Shown here: positions 54,119 through 62,555 of the stretch, one piece after another
How positions within the stretch are numbered: the stretch's first letter is position 1
Layout of the letters: each line of letters begins with the position of its first letter
NCBI GenBank assembly: GCA_045640525.1
Contig: JAZUFE010000025.1
Coordinates: forward strand, 62,001 to 126,000
DNA: 64,000 nucleotides
Source of the DNA: JAILLW01 sp045640525
GTDB lineage: Bacteria; Bacillota; Clostridia; Lachnospirales; Lachnospiraceae
Direction of reading: 5' to 3'
Translations under genes and position numbers: made by a program
The notes under the pieces: model-generated
Told to the model about the DNA's origin: nothing
The model's input: the letters and a program-made list of their open reading frames with translations, nothing else
Database searches by the model: none

Positions 54119-54478
54119 TAATAACTTTAGATACTTCCTCCCTCATTACATTCTCACCAAGCAAAGAGCGATGGGCCAAAGAAGAATTTTGTAACCCCAG
54201 CCCATCCGTTGACGGCTAATGCCAAGATCTTTGCTGTGCGACACCCGAGCGGTATCGCGACCCCATATCTGTAATATTATGTTAACATAAACCAAAAGGT
54301 TTGTTGTTTCACAAGTGTGAAGATACGAACCGCCGATATTCATATGTGTGAATATTTGATTACATGCGTGAGCACCGCTGGTCGGATTATTATAGGATGT
54401 TGTGAGTAATCACACAAATATTCATTCCGCACAATAACCAATCTGTAAATCGATACTGCAACATGATATATTTATAGT
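54119..54478. promoter_or_regulatory. Intergenic region with palindromes between XRE regulator and uvrC
   Basis: 360 bp without a gene. It holds TTATGTTAACATAA, a perfect 14-bp palindrome (54277-54290); TTCACAAGTGTGAA (54308-54321, 6-bp arms); ATATTCA-N6-TGAATAT (54336-54355); and CACACAAATATTCA (54411-54424), which repeats the AATATTCA/TGAATATT half-site. An inverted pair GATGGGC (54170-54176) / GCCCATC (54200-54206) is nearer the regulator. These are candidate operators for the XRE protein and possibly for uvrC control. Near uvrC, TATATT (54467-54472) is a likely -10. Confidence 0.5.
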
Positions 54479-56350
54479 ATGAGTGAATTCAATATATCCG
54501 AAGAACTGAATAAGCTCCCACACCAACCCGGAGTGTACATTATGCATGATTCGGATGATGTAATTATGTATGTGGGAAAAGCCAAAGACCTTCACAAACG
54601 TGTAAGGTCCTATTTTCGTAAAATTGTAGGTCGCGGACCTCAGATTGATAAGATGGTCTCTCTCATCGACAGATTTGAATACATTGTTACGGATTCCGAG
54701 GTTGAAGCTCTCGTATTGGAGAACAATCTCATCAAAGAACATTCTCCAAAATACAACACCATGCTAAAAGATGACAAAACCTATCCCTATATTAAAGTTA
54801 CTCTTGGCGAAGAATATCCCCGTATTCTTCTGACCAGGCAGATTAAAAAGGATAAGGCGAAATACTTTGGTCCGTATCCGACTAATGTGGATGTAAAGAA
54901 AACCATCGAGCTGATTAACAAAATCTTTAAACTTCGCACATGCAGCAGGGTACTCCCTCGCGATATCGGAAAAGACAGACCCTGTCTGAATTACCATCTT
55001 GACCAGTGTCAGGCTCCCTGTGCAAATCTGATAAGCAAAGAAGATTATCAAAAAAGAATCAGTGACGCTCTCGGATTTTTGGGTGGAGATTACAAAGATA
55101 CACTTAAACTTCTCGAGCAAAAGATGTCGACCCTCTCCGAAGAAATGAAATATGAAGAGGCTGCTAAAGTTCGTGATCTTTATAACTCTGTCAAAGGATT
55201 GTCGGAACATCAAAAGATTACGGCTTATAATAATGATGATAAAGATTTAATTGCTTTGGCAACCGACAATGACGACGCCGTCGTCCAGATATTCTTCATC
55301 AGAGGCGGTAAGCTCATCGGAAGAGAGCACCACTATATGACACACGTGTCAGATATTTCCTCGTCGGAAATACTGCTGAATTTCGTTAAGCAATTCTATT
55401 CAGGCACGCCATTTATTCCAAGTGAATTGGTTCTGGCTGAAGAAATCGAAGATATAGAAATACTGGAACAGTTTCTGTCAAATAAGCGCGGTGCCAAATG
55501 TACTATCACCGTACCTAAAATAGGGCAAAAAGAAAAGCTGATTGAACTTGCTGCCAAAAACGCAATGCTCGTACTGACCAAGGACAAGGAAGCTTTAAAA
55601 CGAAAAGCTGCCAAAACAATCGGAGCGGTCAAAGAAATCGAAGAGCTTTTGGGAATACCTGCACTTAGCAGAATGGAAGCATTTGATATATCCAATATCA
55701 GCGGATTTCTCAATGTCGGTTCAATGGTTGTTTTTGAAAAGGGAGAAGCCAAAAAATCAGATTACAGAAAATTCAAAATGAAAACAGTTGCCGGTCCCAA
55801 TGACTATGCATGCATGAAAGAAGTGCTTACAAGACGATTCATTCACGGGATGGAAGAAGCTTCTGTTTTGGATTCCAAAAATATGGATAAAGAATACGGT
55901 TCATTCACCAAATTCCCCGATCTTCTTTTAATGGACGGCGGACGGGGACAGGTTAATATTGCGCTTGAAGTTCTGAATGAGCTTAATCTGAACATTCCCG
56001 TGTGCGGTATGGTTAAAGACGATAATCACAATACCAGGGGACTCTACTTCAATAACAAAGAGCTTCCCATCAGCAAGAATTCGGAAGGTTTCAAGCTCAT
56101 TACCAGAATTCAGGATGAGGCACACAGATTTGCAATAGAGTATCATCGATCATTAAGAACCAAGTCATCCGTAAAATCCATATTGGATGATATTCCGGGC
56201 GTTGGGGCAACAAGAAGAAAAGCCCTGATGAGGGCTTTTGATTCTATAGAAGAAATTAAAAATGCTTCAGTGGAACAGCTTTCCAAAGTAGATGAAATTC
56301 CTTCCAACGTGGCCAAAACAATATATAATTTTTTTCACAGTAGTAAATGA
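54479..56350 (+). CDS. uvrC: Excinuclease ABC subunit C
   Basis: A 623-residue UvrC that makes both nucleotide-excision incisions. N-terminal GIY-YIG nuclease (GVYIMHDSDD, MYVGKAKDLHKRVRSYF), a Cys cluster (CSRVLPRDIGKDRPCLNYH, CQAPC), UVR motif (MKYEEAAKVRDLY), the C-terminal RNase H-like nuclease (DISNISG, LLMDGGRGQVNIA) and a helix-hairpin-helix tail (DIPGVGATRRKALM). It lacks a ribosome binding site, and a TATATT sits six bases before the ATG, so its mRNA may be leaderless. Its stop is immediately followed by the ftsH stop on the other strand (no spacer). Confidence 0.97.
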   Translation: MSEFNISEELNKLPHQPGVYIMHDSDDVIMYVGKAKDLHKRVRSYFRKIVGRGPQIDKMVSLIDRFEYIVTDSEVEALVLENNLIKEHSPKYNTMLKDDKTYPYIKVTLGEEYPRILLTRQIKKDKAKYFGPYPTNVDVKKTIELINKIFKLRTCSRVLPRDIGKDRPCLNYHLDQCQAPCANLISKEDYQKRISDALGFLGGDYKDTLKLLEQKMSTLSEEMKYEEAAKVRDLYNSVKGLSEHQKITAYNNDDKDLIALATDNDDAVVQIFFIRGGKLIGREHHYMTHVSDISSSEILLNFVKQFYSGTPFIPSELVLAEEIEDIEILEQFLSNKRGAKCTITVPKIGQKEKLIELAAKNAMLVLTKDKEALKRKAAKTIGAVKEIEELLGIPALSRMEAFDISNISGFLNVGSMVVFEKGEAKKSDYRKFKMKTVAGPNDYACMKEVLTRRFIHGMEEASVLDSKNMDKEYGSFTKFPDLLLMDGGRGQVNIALEVLNELNLNIPVCGMVKDDNHNTRGLYFNNKELPISKNSEGFKLITRIQDEAHRFAIEYHRSLRTKSSVKSILDDIPGVGATRRKALMRAFDSIEEIKNASVEQLSKVDEIPSNVAKTIYNFFHSSK

Positions 56351-58564
56351 TTACTTCATGGGAGCATTCGAAAATCTGCCGCGGGGAACATCCGGGTTAT
56401 CAATTTTGGGGGCCGCACCGACACCGGGTTCGTTAATACCCTTTGGTTCCGGACCGACATCGTGTTCACTGGTATCCTTTGATTTTGCACCGACACCGGA
56501 TTCATCAGTAATTTTGGATTCGGAATCGACACCGGAATCATCCACGACAGCATCCACAACCTGTCCGGGAGTGTTTTCCTTGAAAGTCGGTTCATACACT
56601 ACTTCAGGCTTCTTTTCAGGTTCTTCAACCGGTTCCGGAATGCCTTTGATTTCACGATATATTTTCATGAATTCCTTACCGGAAATCGTTTCTTTCTCAA
56701 TAAGATGTGCCGCAAGCTTATCCATAACCTCGCGGTTCTCACTAAGCATATTCTTAGCCTCTTCATAGCATGACTTAAGAATATTCATAATTTCCGTATC
56801 TATATCGGCAACCGTTCTGTCGGAACAGGTATATCTTGAGGAGCCATCCAAATACTGGCTTTCTACCGTAGCCAATCCCATCAATCCGAATTTCTCCGAC
56901 ATACCGAATCTTGTCACCATATTCTGAGCAATCGAAGTAGCCTGCTCTATATCATTGGCAGCACCCGTAGTCACATCGGAGAATACGATTTCCTCCGCTG
57001 CGCGTCCGGCCAAAAGCTTAACCAATCTGTCATGCAGTTCTTCCTTGGTTTCCAAATATTTCTCTTCTTCGGGGACATTCATAACATATCCCAATGCACC
57101 CATTGTTCTTGGCACAATTGTTATTTTCTGAATAGGTTCGGAGTTCTTTTGAAGTGCCGAAATAAGAGCATGACCCACCTCATGATAAGAAACTATTTTA
57201 CGTTCCTTTTGAGACATGAGTCTGTCCTTTTTCTCTTTACCGACAAGAACCTGCTCAACAGCAGCGAATAAGTCTTTCTGACTTACGGATTTTCTGCCGT
57301 GCTGAACCGCCATAATGGCACCTTCGTTAATCATGTTCGCAAGATCTGCACCTACGGCTCCGGAAGTTGCCAACGCAATTTCGTCCAAATCTACGGTTTC
57401 ATCCAAGTTAACATTCTTGGCATGTACCTTTAATATTTCAACTCTGCCCTTCAAATCGGGCTTATCCACAATAATTCTTCTGTCAAATCTTCCGGGACGC
57501 AGAAGTGCCTTATCCAGAATTTCAGGTCTGTTGGTAGCTCCCAAAACGAGAATACCTTTGGATGTATCAAATCCGTCCATCTCCGAAAGCAGCTGATTAA
57601 GTGTTTGTTCACGTTCTTCGTTTCCGCCGCCGTATTTGGAATCACGGCTTCTGCCAATAGCATCAATTTCGTCGATAAAGATAATGCATGGAGCATTCTT
57701 GGTAGCTTCCTGAAATAAATCTCTGACTCTCGAAGCACCGACACCGACATATAATTCAATAAAATCCGAACCTGCCAATGAATAGAACGGTACCTGGGCC
57801 TCACCGGCAACAGCTTTGGCAAGCAATGTTTTTCCTGTACCGGGAGGGCCTACAAGAAGTGCACCTTTCGGAAGTTTGGCTCCGATACCGGAGTATTTTT
57901 CGGGATTGTGAAGGAAATCAACAACTTCCTGTAAAGACTCTTTAGCCTCGTCCTCGCCGGCAACATCTTTGAATGTAATTCCGGTTTCCTTCTGAACATA
58001 GACTTTGGCATGTGATTTACCCACTCCCATTATTCCGCCGCCTTTACCCATACGTCTGAAAAGAAGACTTATGGGAATAAGGAATATCAGAACCGGCAAA
58101 ATATAGTTGATAAAGAAATAGAATATCACATTGGAAGACTCGACCACAGTGCCCTTAACTTCAACACCCGCTTCGAGCAGTCTTGCTGTCAGGGTATCAT
58201 CTTCTTCAACCTTACCCGTATAGTAACTGATATTCGGTGAAAACATCATATTCATCCAAGATACCTGATTCAGATTTTGTGATGAAGTCTCCACATTTTT
58301 GGGCGTAATAAGAATTCTGTCGCTATCAATTTCAACAGACTCTATCTCCCCGTTTTCAAGCATCGAAATAAACTCCGAATAGCTTATTTCACTTTCGGAG
58401 TCTCCGGTAAGAAAATTCATAAAGGAAACTACAATGAACAGCGACAGCAATGCCGCCAAAACGAACAAAACAATATTTTGCTTTTTGGGATTGCGTCCGT
58501 TATCATCGCCGCCACCCGGGCGATTTTCCTTATTGTTGTTATTAGTATAGTTATTATCTGCCAT
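56351..58564 (-). CDS. ftsH: ATP-dependent zinc metalloprotease FtsH with repetitive tail
   Basis: 737 residues, about 90 longer than usual. Two N-terminal membrane segments (about 30-50 and 145-165) flank an extracellular FtsH-N domain. The AAA module has Walker A GPPGTGKTLLAKAVAGEA (about residue 238), Walker B IIFIDEIDAIG and SRH RPGRFDRRI. The protease has zinc motif HEVGH (about residue 458). It degrades membrane and regulatory proteins. After residue ~650 comes an acidic tail with about four imperfect 11-13-residue repeats of the form (E/D)xGVG-x-x-x-K (positions 56390-56560 in DNA). The tail ends in VPRGRFSNAPMK. DUF1846 gene follows upstream closely. Confidence 0.96.
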   Translation of the reverse strand: MADNNYTNNNNKENRPGGGDDNGRNPKKQNIVLFVLAALLSLFIVVSFMNFLTGDSESEISYSEFISMLENGEIESVEIDSDRILITPKNVETSSQNLNQVSWMNMMFSPNISYYTGKVEEDDTLTARLLEAGVEVKGTVVESSNVIFYFFINYILPVLIFLIPISLLFRRMGKGGGIMGVGKSHAKVYVQKETGITFKDVAGEDEAKESLQEVVDFLHNPEKYSGIGAKLPKGALLVGPPGTGKTLLAKAVAGEAQVPFYSLAGSDFIELYVGVGASRVRDLFQEATKNAPCIIFIDEIDAIGRSRDSKYGGGNEEREQTLNQLLSEMDGFDTSKGILVLGATNRPEILDKALLRPGRFDRRIIVDKPDLKGRVEILKVHAKNVNLDETVDLDEIALATSGAVGADLANMINEGAIMAVQHGRKSVSQKDLFAAVEQVLVGKEKKDRLMSQKERKIVSYHEVGHALISALQKNSEPIQKITIVPRTMGALGYVMNVPEEEKYLETKEELHDRLVKLLAGRAAEEIVFSDVTTGAANDIEQATSIAQNMVTRFGMSEKFGLMGLATVESQYLDGSSRYTCSDRTVADIDTEIMNILKSCYEEAKNMLSENREVMDKLAAHLIEKETISGKEFMKIYREIKGIPEPVEEPEKKPEVVYEPTFKENTPGQVVDAVVDDSGVDSESKITDESGVGAKSKDTSEHDVGPEPKGINEPGVGAAPKIDNPDVPRGRFSNAPMK

Positions 58565-58565
58565 A

Positions 58566-60044
58566 TTACTTTCTCTTTGTTTTAATAGGTTCCGAAGTTA
58601 AATCGACACCAAGCTTCTTAAAGGTCTTGATATCAACATCAGACAACATAACCGATGTATGAACCTGACAACCTTTAAGTTGCGGAAGCTGTTCCAATGC
58701 CTTCTTGGCATTATCGCTTTTACTTGCCGACATTGACAACGCAATCAAAACTTCATCCGTATGAAGTCTGGGATTTTTGCCACCCAAATAAGCCGTTTTC
58801 AAAAGCTGAATAGGTTCAATAGCTTCGGGCGAAATCACGTGAACATCATGATCGATGCCTGCCAAGACTTTGAGCGCATTCAACAGCAATGCTGCAGAAG
58901 CACCAAGTAGCTCCGTTGTCTTGGAAGTAATAATCTTACCGTCATGCAATTCAATTGCAGCTGCAGGACATCCAAGACGTTCGGCTCTTTCATTTGCGGC
59001 AACCGTTACCTTTCTGTCGGCTGTCGTTATCTTGGCTTGGTTCATAAGAAGTTCCAGCTTGTACACCTCTTTTTCGGACGCTTTATCTTCAACAACCCGA
59101 TTGAGGGTATTGTAGTATCTTCGTATTATTTCCATGTTTGAAGCTTCAATGCAGACTGCGTCATCAATAATGCAGTTACCGACCATGTTAACACCCATAT
59201 CCGTAGGTGATTTATAGGGACTTTCCCCGTAAATTGCTTCAAACATAGCATTCAAAACCGGGAATATTTCAATATCACGGTTGTAATTGACCGTGCTGAC
59301 ACCATATGCCTCAAGATGGAATGAATCAATCATGTTAACATCATCAAGGTCTGCCGTTGCTGCTTCGTATGCCAAATTGATCGGATGTTTAAGCGGAATA
59401 TTCCAAATAGGAAATGTTTCGAATTTAGCATATCCGGCTTTAATTCCTCGCTTATTCTCATGATAAAGCTGGCTCAAACAAGTTGCCATTTTACCGCTTC
59501 CGGGACCCGGTGCGGTGACAACTACCAACGGTTTGGTCGTCTTGATATAATCATTCTTACCAAATCCATTCTCGGAAATTATGGTTTTGACATTGGAAGG
59601 ATAACCTTCAATGAAGTAATGCTGATATACTGTAATTCCGTGCTTTTCGAGTCTTGCTCTGAAAGCATCCGCAGAAGATTGTCCCGTATACTGAGTCATT
59701 ACTACGGAACCTACATACAATCCCCGTTCTTCGAAAGCACTCTTCAATCTAAGAACATCCTCATCATATGTTATGCCAAGATCGCCTCTGACCTTATTCT
59801 TCTCAATATCAGCTGCACTGATTACTATAACAATTTCAACCCTGTCGGCAAGCTTCATGAGCATTCGAAGCTTACTGTCAGGTTCAAATCCGGGCAACAC
59901 TCTTGAAGCATGGTAATCATCGAAAAGTTTGCCGCCAAATTCAAGATACAACTTGTCGCCAAACTTATCGATACGCTCCATAATGTGCTCAGACTGTGTT
60001 TTCAAATACTTCTCGTTGTCAAACCCAATCTTTTTCATAAACAT
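58566..60044 (-). CDS. DUF1846 (UPF0371) protein
   Basis: A 492-residue cytosolic protein of the DUF1846 family, known structurally but of unsettled function. Recognisable blocks: IGFDNEKYLKTQSEHIMERI at the N-terminus, LEFGGKLFDDYHASRVLPGF, VVTAPGPGSGKMATCLSQLY (a P-loop-like segment), and LGCPAAAIELHDGKIITSKT. Two start codons six bases apart (60044, 60038) follow the glgP stop directly; AAAGG fits 60044. It lies 1 bp from ftsH downstream. It is often linked with glgP-type neighbours only by position, so no role is assigned. Confidence 0.9.
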   Translation of the reverse strand: MFMKKIGFDNEKYLKTQSEHIMERIDKFGDKLYLEFGGKLFDDYHASRVLPGFEPDSKLRMLMKLADRVEIVIVISAADIEKNKVRGDLGITYDEDVLRLKSAFEERGLYVGSVVMTQYTGQSSADAFRARLEKHGITVYQHYFIEGYPSNVKTIISENGFGKNDYIKTTKPLVVVTAPGPGSGKMATCLSQLYHENKRGIKAGYAKFETFPIWNIPLKHPINLAYEAATADLDDVNMIDSFHLEAYGVSTVNYNRDIEIFPVLNAMFEAIYGESPYKSPTDMGVNMVGNCIIDDAVCIEASNMEIIRRYYNTLNRVVEDKASEKEVYKLELLMNQAKITTADRKVTVAANERAERLGCPAAAIELHDGKIITSKTTELLGASAALLLNALKVLAGIDHDVHVISPEAIEPIQLLKTAYLGGKNPRLHTDEVLIALSMSASKSDNAKKALEQLPQLKGCQVHTSVMLSDVDIKTFKKLGVDLTSEPIKTKRK

Positions 60045-62540
60045 TTAAGCCTTTTTCTTAGGAATTTTCACTTTATCAAGATGCCAGATCTCATCAACAT
60101 ATTGCTGAATCGTTCTGTCTGATGAGAATTTGCCCGAACATGCTATATTCAAAATAGCCATCTTGGCCCAGTTCTTCTCATCCTTGTAAGCTTCCACAAT
60201 ATTTCTTCTGGCCTCATCATATGACTTGAAGTCCTTCAAAATGAAATATGTATCAGCCTTTGATGTACTCAACGTATTGAGTAATGAATTGTACAATGAT
60301 CTGAATCTGTCGGGATCATCCGGTGCATACGTACCGTTAATCAACTGCATTAATACCCTTCTGATATCGGGATCATTGTTAAATATCTCATTAGGGTCAT
60401 AGCCGCCGTGCTGCTCGTATCCGATTACTTCATCGGAAGACAGTCCAAAGATAAATGCATTCTTCTCACCGACTTCTTCAACTATTTCAACATTGGCACC
60501 ATCCATAGTTCCAAGTGTTATTGCACCGTTAAGCATAAACTTCATGTTTGAAGTTCCGGATGCTTCTTTAGATGCTGTAGAAATCTGTTCCGATACATCT
60601 GCTGCCGCAACTACCATTTCTGCAAGTGAAACTCTATAGTCTTCCAGGAATACAACCTTAATCTTACCGTTAATGGATGCATCATTATTAATCACATCCG
60701 CAACGGAAGTAATAAGCTTAATTGTCATTTTGGCATTGTAATAACCTGCAGCCGCCTTAGCACCAAAAATAAATGTTCTCGGATAGAAATCCATCTTCGG
60801 GTTATCCTTAAGCTGATTATAAAGGTGCATTACATGCAGGATGTTCATAAGCTGACGCTTGTACTCATGCAATCTCTTAACCTGAACATCGAATATTGAT
60901 CTTGGATCAACTTCAACACCGTTGTGTTCAAGAATATATTTGGCAAGTCTGACCTTATTCTGATATTTGATATTAAGAAATTCTACCTGTGCCTTTTCAT
61001 CGGAAGCATATACCTTCAGTTTATTAATCTTAGGCAAATTGGTAATCCAATCGGTACCCACATGCGAAGAAACCCAATCTGCCAAAAGCGGATTGCCGTG
61101 AAGAAGGAATCTTCTTTGTGTAATTCCGTTTGTCTTATTGTTAAACTTCTCAGGCATCATCTGGTAGAAATCTCTAAGTTCCTGCTTTTTCAAAATCTCC
61201 GTGTGCAATGCTGCAACACCGTTAACCGAATAGCTGCAGGCAATTGCAAGATATGCCATTCTAACCTGACCGTCGTAGATTATTGCCATATTCTTAATCT
61301 TATCCGGCTGATTGGGGTACAATCTTTCGATATCGGCAACAAATCTGCGGTTAATTTCTTCAATAATCTGGTAAACACGGGGAAGAAGTCTTGAGAACAA
61401 CTCAATAGGCCACTTTTCAAGAGCTTCCGCCATAATAGTATGGTTGGTATATGCGCATGTCTTAGTCATAATTGCCCATGCTTCATCCCATCCAAGATGA
61501 TAATCATCCATCAAAATTCTCATCAGTTCTGCTGTTGCTACCGTAGGATGTGTATCATTTAACTGGAACGTAACTTTATCTGCGAAATGATGAATATCAT
61601 CATGCTTACGCATATATTTATCAACAGCTTCCTGTACTGATGCAGAGATAAAGAAATACTGCTGTTTAAGGCGAAGCTCTTTTCCTGCATAGTGATTATC
61701 ATTAGGATACAAAACCTCAACGATATTTCTGGCCAAGTTCTCCTGTTCAACAGCCTGCTGGTAATCACCCTTATCAAAAGAATCCAGTTGGAAGCATTCA
61801 ATCGGTTCGGCATCCCAAACTCTCAAGGTATTAACCATATTGTTTCCGTAACCTACTATAGGCATATCATACGGAACTGCCTTAACAGACTGATAACCTT
61901 CCTGATGGAAAACATTATTACCTTTTCCGTCGGGAGTAACTTCTACCCAACCTCCAAACTTAACAGTCTTGGAATATTCCGGTCTTCTTAATTCAAAAGG
62001 ATTGCCGTTTTCAAGCCAGTTATCCGGAACTTCAACCTGATAACCGTCTCTGATAGCCTGCTTAAACATACCGTAACGGTATCTGATTCCACATCCGTAT
62101 GCAGGATAACCAAGTGTAGCAAGTGAATCCAAAAAGCATGCTGCCAATCTTCCCAAACCACCGTTACCTAACGCTGCGTCCGGTTCCTGATCTTCTATTA
62201 CATTCAAATCAAGACCCAGCTCATCCAAAGCTTCCTTGATTGATTCTTGTGCTTTCAAATTGACAATGTTGTTACCCAATGCACGTCCCATAAGGAACTC
62301 CATTGACATATAATACACTGTCTTCGGATCCTGCTTATCGAACTGCTTTTGAGTTTCCATCCAATTGTCAACTACCGTATCTTTAACCGCATATGCAACT
62401 GCTTGGAAAATCTGCTGCGGAGTTGCTTCCTGCAAGTTCTTTCTGTACAAGGTTTTTACGTTATACAAAACACTGCCTTTAAACGCATCCTTGTCAAACA
62501 CGAAACCTGTTGTTACTTCCGGTACTTTCTTTGTGGCCAT
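60045..62540 (-). CDS. glgP: Glycogen/alpha-glucan phosphorylase
   Basis: An 831-residue GT35 phosphorylase that releases glucose-1-phosphate from glycogen. PLP Lys lies in EASGTSNMKFMLNGAITLGT (about residue 662), with NGGLGRLAACFLDS, FQLNDTHPTVATAELM and VQVKRLHEYKRQ as further conserved blocks. Full length. It has the ribosome binding site GAGGGAGG before its ATG and lies 15 bp after ileS. Together with glgC/glgD it gives glycogen synthesis and breakdown within one window, although they are 43 kb apart. Confidence 0.97.
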   Translation of the reverse strand: MATKKVPEVTTGFVFDKDAFKGSVLYNVKTLYRKNLQEATPQQIFQAVAYAVKDTVVDNWMETQKQFDKQDPKTVYYMSMEFLMGRALGNNIVNLKAQESIKEALDELGLDLNVIEDQEPDAALGNGGLGRLAACFLDSLATLGYPAYGCGIRYRYGMFKQAIRDGYQVEVPDNWLENGNPFELRRPEYSKTVKFGGWVEVTPDGKGNNVFHQEGYQSVKAVPYDMPIVGYGNNMVNTLRVWDAEPIECFQLDSFDKGDYQQAVEQENLARNIVEVLYPNDNHYAGKELRLKQQYFFISASVQEAVDKYMRKHDDIHHFADKVTFQLNDTHPTVATAELMRILMDDYHLGWDEAWAIMTKTCAYTNHTIMAEALEKWPIELFSRLLPRVYQIIEEINRRFVADIERLYPNQPDKIKNMAIIYDGQVRMAYLAIACSYSVNGVAALHTEILKKQELRDFYQMMPEKFNNKTNGITQRRFLLHGNPLLADWVSSHVGTDWITNLPKINKLKVYASDEKAQVEFLNIKYQNKVRLAKYILEHNGVEVDPRSIFDVQVKRLHEYKRQLMNILHVMHLYNQLKDNPKMDFYPRTFIFGAKAAAGYYNAKMTIKLITSVADVINNDASINGKIKVVFLEDYRVSLAEMVVAAADVSEQISTASKEASGTSNMKFMLNGAITLGTMDGANVEIVEEVGEKNAFIFGLSSDEVIGYEQHGGYDPNEIFNNDPDIRRVLMQLINGTYAPDDPDRFRSLYNSLLNTLSTSKADTYFILKDFKSYDEARRNIVEAYKDEKNWAKMAILNIACSGKFSSDRTIQQYVDEIWHLDKVKIPKKKA

Positions 62541-62555
62541 TAATTTTCCTCCCTC

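Noticed and set aside
54146..54343. 65-codon minus-strand frame before uvrC
   Set aside because: No ribosome binding site or family, and it covers the palindromic regulatory region.
62541..62555. T-box or riboswitch near ileS/glgP
   Set aside because: Only 15 bp separate the genes; the ileS leader is outside the window.
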